A stretch of DNA of 64,000 nt from Nocardioides panaciterrulae (GTDB lineage: Bacteria; Actinomycetota; Actinomycetes; Propionibacteriales; Nocardioidaceae), in assembly GCF_013409645.1 (NCBI RefSeq), contig NZ_JACCBG010000001.1, positions 496,001 to 560,000 on the forward strand. The letters are read 5' to 3'. The first letter of the stretch is position 1, and each line of letters begins with the position of its first letter. Positions 16,429 through 27,315 of this stretch are shown one piece after another. The notes below the pieces were generated by a model, which was not told the DNA's origin, ran no database searches, and saw only the letters and a program-made list of their open reading frames with translations. The translations under genes and the position numbers were made by a program.

Positions 16429-16676
16429 CGCTGCCCCTCCCGCCGTCGCTGCTGGCCCTCCATGAGTCGGTCGACCAGCATGTCCTCCCATGCCGTGGCC
16501 TGCTCCTCGTCGAGCTCGCCGGACCGCCGCCGCCGATCGACGTCCTCGAGCTGGGCGCGGATGGCGGCGGGGTCGTAGTAGGCGTCCTGGGCCTGCTTGA
16601 GCACCTGGTCGGCGACCGCGATGGTGCCGGCCAGCGGCGCCAGCGGCAGGCCGAGCACCCCGGAGATCAGGCCCAT
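16425..16676 (-). CDS. gvpG: Gas vesicle protein GvpG
   Basis: 83 residues beginning [20 protein letters not shown], the usual GvpG start, with a helical charged C-terminus (EDVDRRRRSGELDEEQATAW). GvpG is an assembly factor that interacts with GvpF/L. It overlaps gvpF by 10 nt and gvpO by 4 nt. Confidence 0.9.
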   Translation of the reverse strand: MGLISGVLGLPLAPLAGTIAVADQVLKQAQDAYYDPAAIRAQLEDVDRRRRSGELDEEQATAWEDMLVDRLMEGQQRRREGQR

Positions 16677-17449
16677 CCCTCGCTCCCGACGAAGTCGTAG
16701 GCCGCGACCGGGCCGACCAGCCGCAGCCGCACCCGCTCGTGGACGGCCTCCGCGAGCTCCTCCAGGAAGCGCTCGAAGTCCGCGCGGCGGTCGTCGTCGA
16801 CCAGCAGGGCCACGTCCACGACGTGGTCCAGGCCGCCGCCGGAGCGCTGCGAGTACGCCGCGGCGTACGGCAGCACCGCTTCGAGCAGCGCCTCGGCCTC
16901 GGCCTCGCGCTTGGCCTCCATGGCCCGTGCGACCAGCTCGCCGAGGCGCACGCGCTCGGGGTACGCCGCGTCCTCGGGCAGGTCGCGGGTGTGCTCGTGC
17001 AGGCGCCGGACCTCGGGGTCCTCGGCAACCACCTCGGCCAGCACGACGGGCTCGTGGAAGCTCGCCCGCAGCGTGAACTGCGCGCGACCCGCGAGGTCGG
17101 TGAGCAGCCCGGAGAGCTCCTCCTCGCGCGGGTCGAGCAGGTCCGCGACGACGCTCTCGGTGTCGAGCAGCACCGACCCGAACTGGACCGGCGCGACCGG
17201 CATCTGCCCGGCCAGCGCGTTGAGCACCTCGGTGTAGGCGAGCAGGTCGCCCCGGCGACCCGAGGTCCGGTCCAGGTCGATCTCGCCGACGACGGCCGCG
17301 AGCGGGCCGTGCGGCACGAGGTGCACCGGCGAGTCCTCCACACCGGTCAGCCCCTCGGGCAGCCGGCTGCCGGCCTCGACCACGCCGTACACGAACCAGC
17401 CGTGGCCGGGCGCGGGCTGGAGCTCCACGGACGTCGCCGTGGCGGTCAT
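16667..17449 (-). CDS. gvpF: Gas vesicle protein GvpF
   Basis: 260 residues of the GvpF/L family: [11 protein letters not shown], then a central helical domain with [20 protein letters not shown] and a C-terminal ferredoxin-like part ending [14 protein letters not shown]. The [13 protein letters not shown] strand is typical. It follows gvpA with an ATGA overlap, the order A-F-G seen in actinobacteria. It is a second F/L paralogue beside gvpL. Confidence 0.92.
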   Translation of the reverse strand: MTATATSVELQPAPGHGWFVYGVVEAGSRLPEGLTGVEDSPVHLVPHGPLAAVVGEIDLDRTSGRRGDLLAYTEVLNALAGQMPVAPVQFGSVLLDTESVVADLLDPREEELSGLLTDLAGRAQFTLRASFHEPVVLAEVVAEDPEVRRLHEHTRDLPEDAAYPERVRLGELVARAMEAKREAEAEALLEAVLPYAAAYSQRSGGGLDHVVDVALLVDDDRRADFERFLEELAEAVHERVRLRLVGPVAAYDFVGSEGWA

Positions 17450-17862
17450 CGCGACTCCTCACGGCGGCGCGACGAGGACTTCTTCGCGGGCCGGCGCCCA
17501 CGGTCGTCGTCGTCGCCACCGCCGGTGAGGGCGCCCTTGGCGCCCCGCACCGCCCCGCCGACCTTCTTGGCCGCACCGCCCTCCTGCATGCTGCCGATGA
17601 ACTCGTCGAGCGGCTTGCCGCCGCCGTTCTCGACCAGGTCGAGCCGGTTGGTGGCCTCGGCGAAGCGCAGGTAGGTGTCGACGCTGGCGATCACGATGCG
17701 GGCGTCGATCGTGAGCAGCTCGATGCCCACGAGCGAGACCCGGATGTAGGCGTCGATGACGATGCCCTTGTCGAGGATGACCTCGACGACGTCGGCGAGC
17801 CCGCTCGGGGCGGGGCGGTCGAGGTAGCCGCCGCCTCCGCGGCGGGCCTGCTGAACGGTCAT
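17446..17862 (-). CDS. gvpA: Major gas vesicle structural protein GvpA (long actinobacterial form)
   Basis: 138 residues. The core ([40 protein letters not shown], then [15 protein letters not shown]) is the shell-forming GvpA sequence with Ile-Asp intact. About 60 extra residues follow, ending in a Gly/Asp stretch and a basic tail ([13 protein letters not shown]), whereas cyanobacterial GvpA stops near residue 71. AGGAGG lies 9 nt before the ATG. An 84-bp gap separates it from the SRPBCC gene, with no clear promoter. Confidence 0.93.
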   Translation of the reverse strand: MTVQQARRGGGGYLDRPAPSGLADVVEVILDKGIVIDAYIRVSLVGIELLTIDARIVIASVDTYLRFAEATNRLDLVENGGGKPLDEFIGSMQEGGAAKKVGGAVRGAKGALTGGGDDDDRGRRPAKKSSSRRREESR

Positions 17863-17946
17863 GGGACGTCCTCCTGGGTGGATGCGGCCGGGATGGGCCG
17901 GCGGGGGTGGAGTGGTGCCTCGGTGACTGTGGGCGAGGGGCTGAGG

Positions 17947-19107
17947 TCAGCTCGCGCGGCGGCGCGGCCGGCGCTCCTCCTGCTCGTCCTCCTCCTCGTC
18001 GTACTCGTCCTCAGGCTCCTCTTCTTCCCCGTCCTCTTCGTCGTACTCGTCTTCCTGGGACTCGTCCTCGGGCTCCTCCTCGGCGTCCTCCTCGGCGTCC
18101 TCGTCGGACTCCTCGTCGGACTCCTCGTCCTCGTACTCGTCCTCGGGCTGGTCCTCGCCCTCCTCGGACTCCTCGCCCTCGTACTCGTCCTCGGCGTCCT
18201 CGTCGGACTCCTCGCCCTCGTACTCGTCCTCGGGCTCCTCCTCGGACTCCTCGCCCTCGTCGTAGTCCTGGCCCGACTCCTGGTCGGACTCCTCCTCCGA
18301 GGACTGCTGCTCCTCCTCGAGCGCCTCCTCGTGGGTCTGGACGACCTCGCCGTCCTCGATCGTCCCGCGCCAGCCCTCGACCTCGTCCTGGTCGAGGATG
18401 GTCCGGGTCATCACGTGGCGGCGGAAGTGCTTGAACTCCGCTCGCGCCCGACGGCCCTGGGCGCGCCAGATGTTGCCGGTCTTCTCGAAGAGACCCTGCG
18501 GGTAGTACTCCAGGACCAGCAGGATCCGGGTGAGGTTCGGCGCGACCTCGTGGAAGGTGACCGCGCCGTCGACGTGGCCCTTCTCGCCCTTGGAGCGCCA
18601 CACGATCCGCTCGTCGGGCACCTGCTCGAGGATCGTCGCCTCCCACGTGCGGTGGGACCAGACGATCTTGGCCTTGAACGCGAGCTTGTTGTCCTCGACG
18701 GCCTCGACCTTCTCGACCTTCTTCATGAAGTTCGGGAACTCGCCGAACTCGGTCCACTGGTTGTACGCCGTGCGGAGCGGCACACCCACGTCGATGGACT
18801 CGATGATGTTCGTCGACTTCGTGGCCTTGGGACTCTTGTCGCCCTTGCCGCCTCCGCCGGTGATCTTGTCCTTGACGCCGGACGCCATGCCCTTGACCGC
18901 GCCCATGACCGGGCTCTCGCCCTTGGCCTTGGCCTCACCGCCCTTGACCACGGCATTGCTGATCGGACCGCCGTCGGCGATGCCCTCGAACCGCTCGGTC
19001 AGCCCGCCGACCCGGTCGGAGGCGGACTTCACCGCCTTCTCACCGGCCGCCTTCAGCAGATCGGTCCCGGCGGTCTTGAGCTTGCTGGCTGCTTCGTTGC
19101 TCGCCAC
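17947..19107 (-). CDS. SRPBCC (cyclase/dehydrase-like) protein with long acidic tail, gas vesicle operon
   Basis: 386 residues. Residues 1-100 are Lys/Ala/Gly-rich. Residues about 101-240 form an SRPBCC/START-like domain (STNIIESIDVGVPLRTAYNQ, FMKKVEKVEAVEDNK, RILLVLEYYPQGLFEKTGNI). The last 120 residues are almost pure Glu/Asp/Tyr with a short basic end (RRPRRRAS). Position in the operon matches the accessory genes called gvpY/gvpZ in Streptomyces, from memory. GTG start 5 nt after the previous stop. A disordered polyanion in an early position suggests a chaperone-like or scaffolding role; this is inference. Confidence 0.8.
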   Translation of the reverse strand: MASNEAASKLKTAGTDLLKAAGEKAVKSASDRVGGLTERFEGIADGGPISNAVVKGGEAKAKGESPVMGAVKGMASGVKDKITGGGGKGDKSPKATKSTNIIESIDVGVPLRTAYNQWTEFGEFPNFMKKVEKVEAVEDNKLAFKAKIVWSHRTWEATILEQVPDERIVWRSKGEKGHVDGAVTFHEVAPNLTRILLVLEYYPQGLFEKTGNIWRAQGRRARAEFKHFRRHVMTRTILDQDEVEGWRGTIEDGEVVQTHEEALEEEQQSSEEESDQESGQDYDEGEESEEEPEDEYEGEESDEDAEDEYEGEESEEGEDQPEDEYEDEESDEESDEDAEEDAEEEPEDESQEDEYDEEDGEEEEPEDEYDEEEDEQEERRPRRRAS

Positions 19108-19112
19108 TCAGA

Positions 19113-20012
19113 TCACCGCCCCGACCGGCTCGAGGAGCGCGAGGACGACTTCTTCGCGCTCGAGCGGCTGCTGCTGCCGGACTTCTTGGCCGGAGCCTTC
19201 TTCGCCGGAGCCTTCTTGGCGGCGGTCTTCTGGGCCGGCGCCTTCTTGGCAGGGGCCTTCTTGGCGGCGGTCTTCTTCGCGGGCGCCTTCTTGGCCGGAG
19301 CCTTCTTGGCGGCGGACTTCTTGGCGGGGGCCTTCTTCGCCGCGCTCTTGCGGGCCGAGCTCGCGCGGGAGCTGCTGCGCCGACGCGGGGCGGGCTCCTC
19401 TTCGGCCTCCTCCTCGTCCTGGGGCTCCTCCTCGGACGTCTCGTCCTCGGGCTCCTCCTCGGAGGCCTCGTCCTCTGGCTCCTCGCCCTCGTCGTACTCG
19501 TCCTCGGGCTGCTCCTCGGACTCTTGGCCTTCGCCCCCGTCTTCGTACTCGTCCTCAGGCTCCTCGTCGGACTCCTCGCCCTCGTACTCGTCCTCAGGCT
19601 CCTCGTCGGACTCCTCGCCCTCGTACTCGTCCTCAGGCTCCTCGTCGGACTCCTCGCCCTCGTACTCGTCCTCAGGCTCCTCGTCGGACTCCTCGCCCTC
19701 GTCCTCCGAGGACGAGAGCTCCGGGACGGAGCGCAGCTGCTCGGTGATCGACTCCAGCCGCGAGGTCGCGGTGGTCAGGGCGGCGGCCTTCACGGCCTCG
19801 AGCAGCCGACCGCGGACGTCGTCCTGGAGCTTCTTCAGCTCGGGGTTGGAGTCGATGAGCTTGCTGCCCTGGGACATCAGGGCCTGGGGGTTGGTGGCGA
19901 TGCGCTGGCCGGCCAGCATGCTGCCCAAGGTGATGGCGAGCCTCATCTTCTTCGTCCGGCCGAGCAGATAGCCTCCGGCGACCCCGACGGCGATCTTCGT
20001 CGTTGCTGACAT
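19113..20012 (-). CDS. Gas vesicle operon first gene: acidic-repeat protein with PAKK histone-like tail
   Basis: 299 residues in three parts. Residues 1-110 are a conserved head (KIAVGVAGGYLLGRTKKMRL, a weakly hydrophobic start, then amphipathic helices). Residues 110-200 are 13-residue acidic repeats (EEPEDEYEGEESD). The last 95 residues are KKAPAKK/KTAAKK repeats and Ser/Arg, like histone H1-type tails. The ATG at 20012 has GAGGGA 4 nt upstream. I recall homologues in Streptomyces gvp loci, some mislabelled DNA primase. The oppositely charged blocks could self-associate or bind nucleic acid; the function is unknown. Confidence 0.8.
   Translation of the reverse strand: MSATTKIAVGVAGGYLLGRTKKMRLAITLGSMLAGQRIATNPQALMSQGSKLIDSNPELKKLQDDVRGRLLEAVKAAALTTATSRLESITEQLRSVPELSSSEDEGEESDEEPEDEYEGEESDEEPEDEYEGEESDEEPEDEYEGEESDEEPEDEYEDGGEGQESEEQPEDEYDEGEEPEDEASEEEPEDETSEEEPQDEEEAEEEPAPRRRSSSRASSARKSAAKKAPAKKSAAKKAPAKKAPAKKTAAKKAPAKKAPAQKTAAKKAPAKKAPAKKSGSSSRSSAKKSSSRSSSRSGR
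19561..19702. repeat. 39-bp coding tandem repeat (3 full copies and a partial)
   Basis: Copies at 19561-19599, 19600-19638 and 19639-19677 are identical at the DNA level, followed by a partial copy, and encode the EEPEDEYEGEESD unit. DNA identity including third positions indicates recent expansion by slippage or unequal exchange. Confidence 0.9.
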
Positions 20013-20077
20013 GCTCCCTCGTTCCGTGAGCCGCGCTGAACACACGCGGGGTGGGTCCTCCCTCTGATCCCGAGGCG

Positions 20078-20102
20078 GTACCCCCGGTCTGGACCGACAA
20101 AC
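20078..20102 (-). promoter_or_regulatory. SigB-like promoter of the gas vesicle operon
   Basis: On the minus strand GTTT (20102-20099), 15 bp, then GGGTAC (20083-20078), about 66 nt before the first start codon. In Streptomyces gvp genes are known to respond to osmotic stress through SigB-group factors, which supports the call. Confidence 0.55.
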
Positions 20103-20173
20103 ATCCGCCCGGCGCGTCGCGGGGCCCGTCGCCCATTTAGGGGAAGCCGTTGCGCAGGGGCATGCAAGCCCCC

Positions 20174-20224
20174 CGAGTCGGCGCTCGTTGACACCCCCGG
20201 TACACCGAGTCGGCGCTCGTTGAC
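20174..20224. repeat. VGAR repeat family, two direct arms
   Basis: CGAGTCGGCGCTCGTTGAC occurs exactly at 20174-20192 and 20206-20224, separated by 13 bp. They are inverse to the arms at 20369-20466 and related to the modules at 13561-13668. Confidence 0.9.
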
Positions 20225-20368
20225 ACGGCAGCGCGCCCGGGCGAACCACCGCCGAGCGGCGGATCCGGGAACGGGCGGTGAGTCAGCCACCGTCTCCGTG
20301 CACCCCGGGGGTGGCTGAGCCACCGGCGCGCGCCCTGGCCGCGCCGCCCGGCGTACGTCGGAGCGCGC

Positions 20369-20466
20369 GTCAACGAGCGCCGACTCGGCGAGTCCCAGCC
20401 CGTCAACGAGCGCCGACTCGGCGAGTCCCAGCTCAGCCCGTCAACCCGTCAACGAGCGCCGACTCG
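20369..20466. repeat. VGAR repeat family, three direct arms overlapping the guaD stop
   Basis: GTCAACGAGCGCCGACTCG is exact at 20369-20387, 20402-20420 and 20448-20466. The first two copies are followed by GCGAGTCCCAGC. The third contains the stop codon and the last four codons (Val-Gly-Ala-Arg) of guaD. Confidence 0.9.
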
Positions 20467-21741
20467 GGGGAGTGGGTCGCCGTCGACCCAGACGCCGGCC
20501 ACGTCGGCATCGGTGCCGAGCGCGAACGCCCGGGCCAGCGCGGCCTCGGGGGAGGAGGCGTGCCGCAGCGCGACGTCGAGGGTCGAGCCGCCGGCCGGCC
20601 GCAGCCACACCGCGTCGAACCGCTTGCCCACCGACAGGTCGCCTACCAGCGAGGACAGGCCGAGCGCGGCAGCGCCGGCCGACGTGGCCAGGTGCAGCAG
20701 GTGCGCCGGGGTCAACGGGTAGCCGGCCGCGCCGAGCTGCTGCTGGGTGAAGTAGGCCTGCAGCCCCTCCTTGAGCATCGAGAAACCGGTGCCGGCACCG
20801 ACGTCCGACCCGAGCGCGACCCGTACGCCGGCGTCGACGTGGCGCGCCAGCGGGAACGCCCCCGACGCCAGCGCGGCGTTGCTCGTGGGGCAGTGCGCGA
20901 CGCTCGCCTCCCGCGCGGCGAGCAGCTTGACGTCCGCCTCGGCTGGGTGGACGTCGTGCGCGAGCACGCTGCGCGGACCCAGCAGCCCGTGCCGGTCGTA
21001 GCTCTGGGTGTAGGAGCAGTCGAAGAGCCGCTCGACGTGCAGGATCTCCTCGAGGTTCTCGTTGAGGTGGGAGGTGAAGTAGGCCCCCGGCACGTCGTCG
21101 AGCAGCGCCCGGCACGCCGCGAGCATCTCGTCGCTGCAGGAGAGCGAGAACCGCGGGATCACGGCGTACCGGTTCCGCCCGCGGTCGTGCCACCGCTCGG
21201 CCAGCGCCAGCCCCTCCTCGTGGCCGCGCGCCGGCGTCGTCAGCAGGGCGGGGCGCAGCAGCCGGTCGCTGACCACCAGCCCGCTGGTGATCCGCAGCCC
21301 CACACGCGCGGCCGCGGCGAAGAGCCGGTCGACCGCGGGGGCGTAGTGGGCGCCGAAGACCAGCGCGGTGGTGGTGCCGGCCCGGGCGAGCGCGCCGACG
21401 AAGTCCTCGGCTACGGAGCCGGCGTACGACGGGTCCGCCAGCCTGGCCTCCTCGGGCAGCGCGCACTGCTCGAGCCAGTCCAGCAGCGGCATCCCCAACC
21501 CGCCGATCACCCGCACCTGCGGGAAGTGCACGTGGGTGTCGACGAAGCCGGGCAGCACCAGCCCGTCGGAGAGGTCCACCACCTCCTCGTCGGGGTGCCG
21601 GGCCCGCAACGCCGCCCACGGCCCGCGGTCCTCGATCACCCCGGCCCGGACCAGCAGCGCCACGTCGGCCTCCGCCCGCATCGGCGCGCCGAGGAACGGG
21701 TCGTCGGGGGTGTCCAGCACCGTCCCGCGGAACAGCGTCAC
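20449..21741 (-). CDS. guaD: Guanine deaminase (amidohydrolase)
   Basis: 430 residues. It converts guanine to xanthine in the cytosol, feeding the xanthine dehydrogenase encoded upstream. Metal ligands: GFVDTHVHFPQ (H70, H72), the TSHLNEN His near 226, a later His (LAHDVH) and GSDVGAGTGFSML Asp. VAHCPTSNAAL is typical of the guanine/chlorohydrolase group. The GTG start overlaps the xdhC stop (GTGA), making it the last gene of the operon. The C-terminus PRVGAR-stop is encoded by an intergenic repeat. Confidence 0.93.
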   Translation of the reverse strand: MTLFRGTVLDTPDDPFLGAPMRAEADVALLVRAGVIEDRGPWAALRARHPDEEVVDLSDGLVLPGFVDTHVHFPQVRVIGGLGMPLLDWLEQCALPEEARLADPSYAGSVAEDFVGALARAGTTTALVFGAHYAPAVDRLFAAAARVGLRITSGLVVSDRLLRPALLTTPARGHEEGLALAERWHDRGRNRYAVIPRFSLSCSDEMLAACRALLDDVPGAYFTSHLNENLEEILHVERLFDCSYTQSYDRHGLLGPRSVLAHDVHPAEADVKLLAAREASVAHCPTSNAALASGAFPLARHVDAGVRVALGSDVGAGTGFSMLKEGLQAYFTQQQLGAAGYPLTPAHLLHLATSAGAAALGLSSLVGDLSVGKRFDAVWLRPAGGSTLDVALRHASSPEAALARAFALGTDADVAGVWVDGDPLPRVGAR

Positions 21742-22702
21742 CGGGCCGCGTCCCGGCCCTGCGCAAACCCGTACGACGGGTCCGGCCCCGGCTCGTCCGG
21801 CCCTGGCTCGTCCCGTACCGGCTCGTCCGACGGGGCGAACGACCGCAGCAGCGTCGCGGCCACGCCGACCGCGATCGTGGCGGGGTCCTTGCCGGCCAGC
21901 TCCGGCAGCCCGATCGGGGTGGTGACCCGGTCGAGCGCGGCCGCGGGATGTCCCTCGGCGAGCAGCTTGCTCCGGAACCGCGCCCACTTCGCGCTCGACC
22001 CGATCAGCCCGAGGGTCCCCAGGCGGTCGGGATCGCCGTCGACCAGCCGCAGCGCCGCGTCGCAGAGCGCGGCGTCCTCCGCGTGGTCGTGGGTCATCAC
22101 CAGCACGTGGCTGCCCCTCGGCAGGCCGCCGAGCACCAGCTCGGGCAGCACCGGAACGGGGTGCACGTGCACGCGGGCCACCGCGTCGTCGAGCACCGAC
22201 AGCCGCGCCGGGGAGAGCTGGTCGGGTCGCGAGTCGACCAGGTGCAGGTCGAGCTCGTGCCGGGCCAGGATCCGGGCCAGCTCCCAGCCCACGTGTCCCA
22301 TCCCGAAGACGGCCACCGCGGGCACCACCGCGAGCGGCTCGAGCAGCAGCGTCACCTCGCCGCCGCAGCACTGCACGCCGTGCTGGTAGGCCGCCCGGTC
22401 CGACAGCCCGACCTCGAGCAGCTCGGGGGACGCCCCGCTCGACGAGCCCGACGACCCCGACGACCCCGAGGTCCCCGAGGTCCCCGACGCGGAGGACGCC
22501 GCGAGCATCGCCCGGGCCCGCTCGACCGCGACCGCCTCGAGGTTGCCGCCACCGACCGAGCCCCACGTCGCCGACGCGGAGACGACCATCTTCGCGCCGG
22601 CCTGCCGCGGCGCGTGGCCGCGCACGCCCGCGACGGTGACCAGCACCCCCGGCGTACGCGTCTCACGGAGCCGGGCGAGCGCCCCCAGCCAGTCCATGCC
22701 GC

Positions 22703-22706
<4 letters not shown>
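21738..22706 (-). CDS. xdhC: Xanthine dehydrogenase accessory protein XdhC
   Basis: 322 residues. XdhC binds molybdenum cofactor, promotes its sulfuration and inserts it in the large subunit. Seen here: VTVAGVRGHAPRQAGAKMVV, GSVGGGNLEA, CCGGEVTLLLEP, a Rossmann motif FGMGHVGWELARI and LGLIGSSAKWARFRSKL. A Ser/Gly/Thr low-complexity insert of about 25 residues lies in the N-terminal third, and the C-terminus is Asp/Pro/Gly-rich. GTGA overlaps at both ends. Confidence 0.93.
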
Positions 22707-26550
<3,844 letters not shown>

Positions 26551-26634
26551 GGATCCGTTCCCTGCTCGCGGTGGGGCGCCCCGCGGGTCGCGGGGTCGCC
26601 GGCGGTCGCGGCGCCGGGCTGGCGGCGTCGCGGG

Positions 26635-26823
26635 TCAGCAGGGTCGGTGGCCGTGGGCCACCCGGCCGCGGGTCCAGGCGGTGCAGTGGACGCGACGACG
26701 TACGTCGTCGGGGCGCCGCTCGAGCACCATCACCACCTCCGGGCAGGCCTCCCGCCGGCACGAGGGGCGCCGGTGGGTCTGGGGCGAACCTACGTCGGGT
26801 GTGACCCGGGCCACAAGCACCAC
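26635..26823 (-). CDS. Possible small Cys-containing protein upstream of xdhA
   Basis: A 62-residue frame with about 84% G/C-ending codons, beginning with ATG and reading RRPSCRREACPEVVMVLERR, then VHCTAWTRGRVAHGH. The codon bias and four cysteines make it more than random, but there is no recognised family and no strong ribosome site. It would be an 84-bp-spaced first gene of the xdh unit. It may be spurious in such GC-rich DNA. Confidence 0.25.
   Translation of the reverse strand: MVLVARVTPDVGSPQTHRRPSCRREACPEVVMVLERRPDDVRRRVHCTAWTRGRVAHGHRPC
26693..26710. promoter_or_regulatory. 18-bp perfect palindrome before the xdh operon
   Basis: CGACGACGTACGTCGTCG is self-complementary over its whole length and lies 143 bp before xdhA. 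It could be an operator for a purine-responsive regulator; no regulator gene is adjacent. Confidence 0.35.
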
Positions 26824-26959
26824 GCCGCCGACGGCGGGTCGAGCGGGCCACAGCGGAGCGCGAGGAGGGCTCGGCGGACGGGTCTCGGAGGTCAGAGGAG
26901 ATCTCGGGTCGCCCCGTGGCTCAAGATCTCCTTCGGGGTCGAGCGGGTGCAGGGATCGG

Positions 26960-27032
26960 TAGGCCCCGTGGGACTCGAACCCACAACCAAGAGATTAAAA
27001 GTCTCCTGCTCTGCCAATTGAGCTAGGGGCCC
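26960..27032 (-). tRNA. tRNA-Lys (TTT)
   Basis: Minus-strand cloverleaf: acceptor GGGCCCC/GGGGCCT (one G-U), D-arm AGCTCAATTGGCAGAGCA, anticodon loop CTTTTAA with TTT, T-arm GTGGGTTCGAGTCCCAC. No CCA is encoded. Confidence 0.96.
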
Positions 27033-27315
27033 GGCGTATGGGACCAACCAAGGGGACAGCGAAGAGAACAACCCTAGGAGCAACCCATACGGGGGAGCAG
27101 CCTAGTCAAGCCTGACCTTCGCCCGGCGAATCGCCCCGGATCTGACGGAGACTCTCGATCCATGGAGGTTGAGAGTCGTGGCAGCACCCAGGAAGTAACC
27201 CGACGAGCTGCGTGAGCGGGCCGCTCCGCCTCGGCAGCTGACCCCTCTCGGGTCAGCCCGGTAGGTATTGCTGAAAGTCGCCTAGTCGGCCTTGCACAGG
27301 GCAGAGTAGGCGGGT

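Larger units (their letters stand above)
20013..20448. other. Intergenic region between the gvp operon and guaD
   Basis: 436 bp without a convincing gene. It holds the gvp promoter, then two VGAR repeat arms in one direction and three in the other, spaced by GCGAGTCCCAGC-type sequence. The guaD 3' end and the gvp 5' end meet here. Confidence 0.7.
26551..26959. other. Intergenic region upstream of the xdh operon
   Basis: 409 bp between xdhA and tRNA-Lys. It contains an 18-bp perfect palindrome and one possible small minus-strand reading frame (both listed). No clear -35/-10 pair is visible. Confidence 0.6.

Noticed and set aside
17878..19971. Leu/Val-rich plus-strand frame that looks like a membrane protein opposite the acidic proteins
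   Set aside because: Glu/Asp codons read in reverse give Leu/Val/Phe; the hydrophobic run is an artefact of the acidic repeats.
13561..20466. VGAR repeats considered as a CRISPR array
   Set aside because: Spacers are short and unequal, arms appear in both directions, and there are no cas genes.
26960..27315. Integration site (att) at tRNA-Lys
   Set aside because: No repeat of the tRNA 3' end and no integrase gene is visible in the window.
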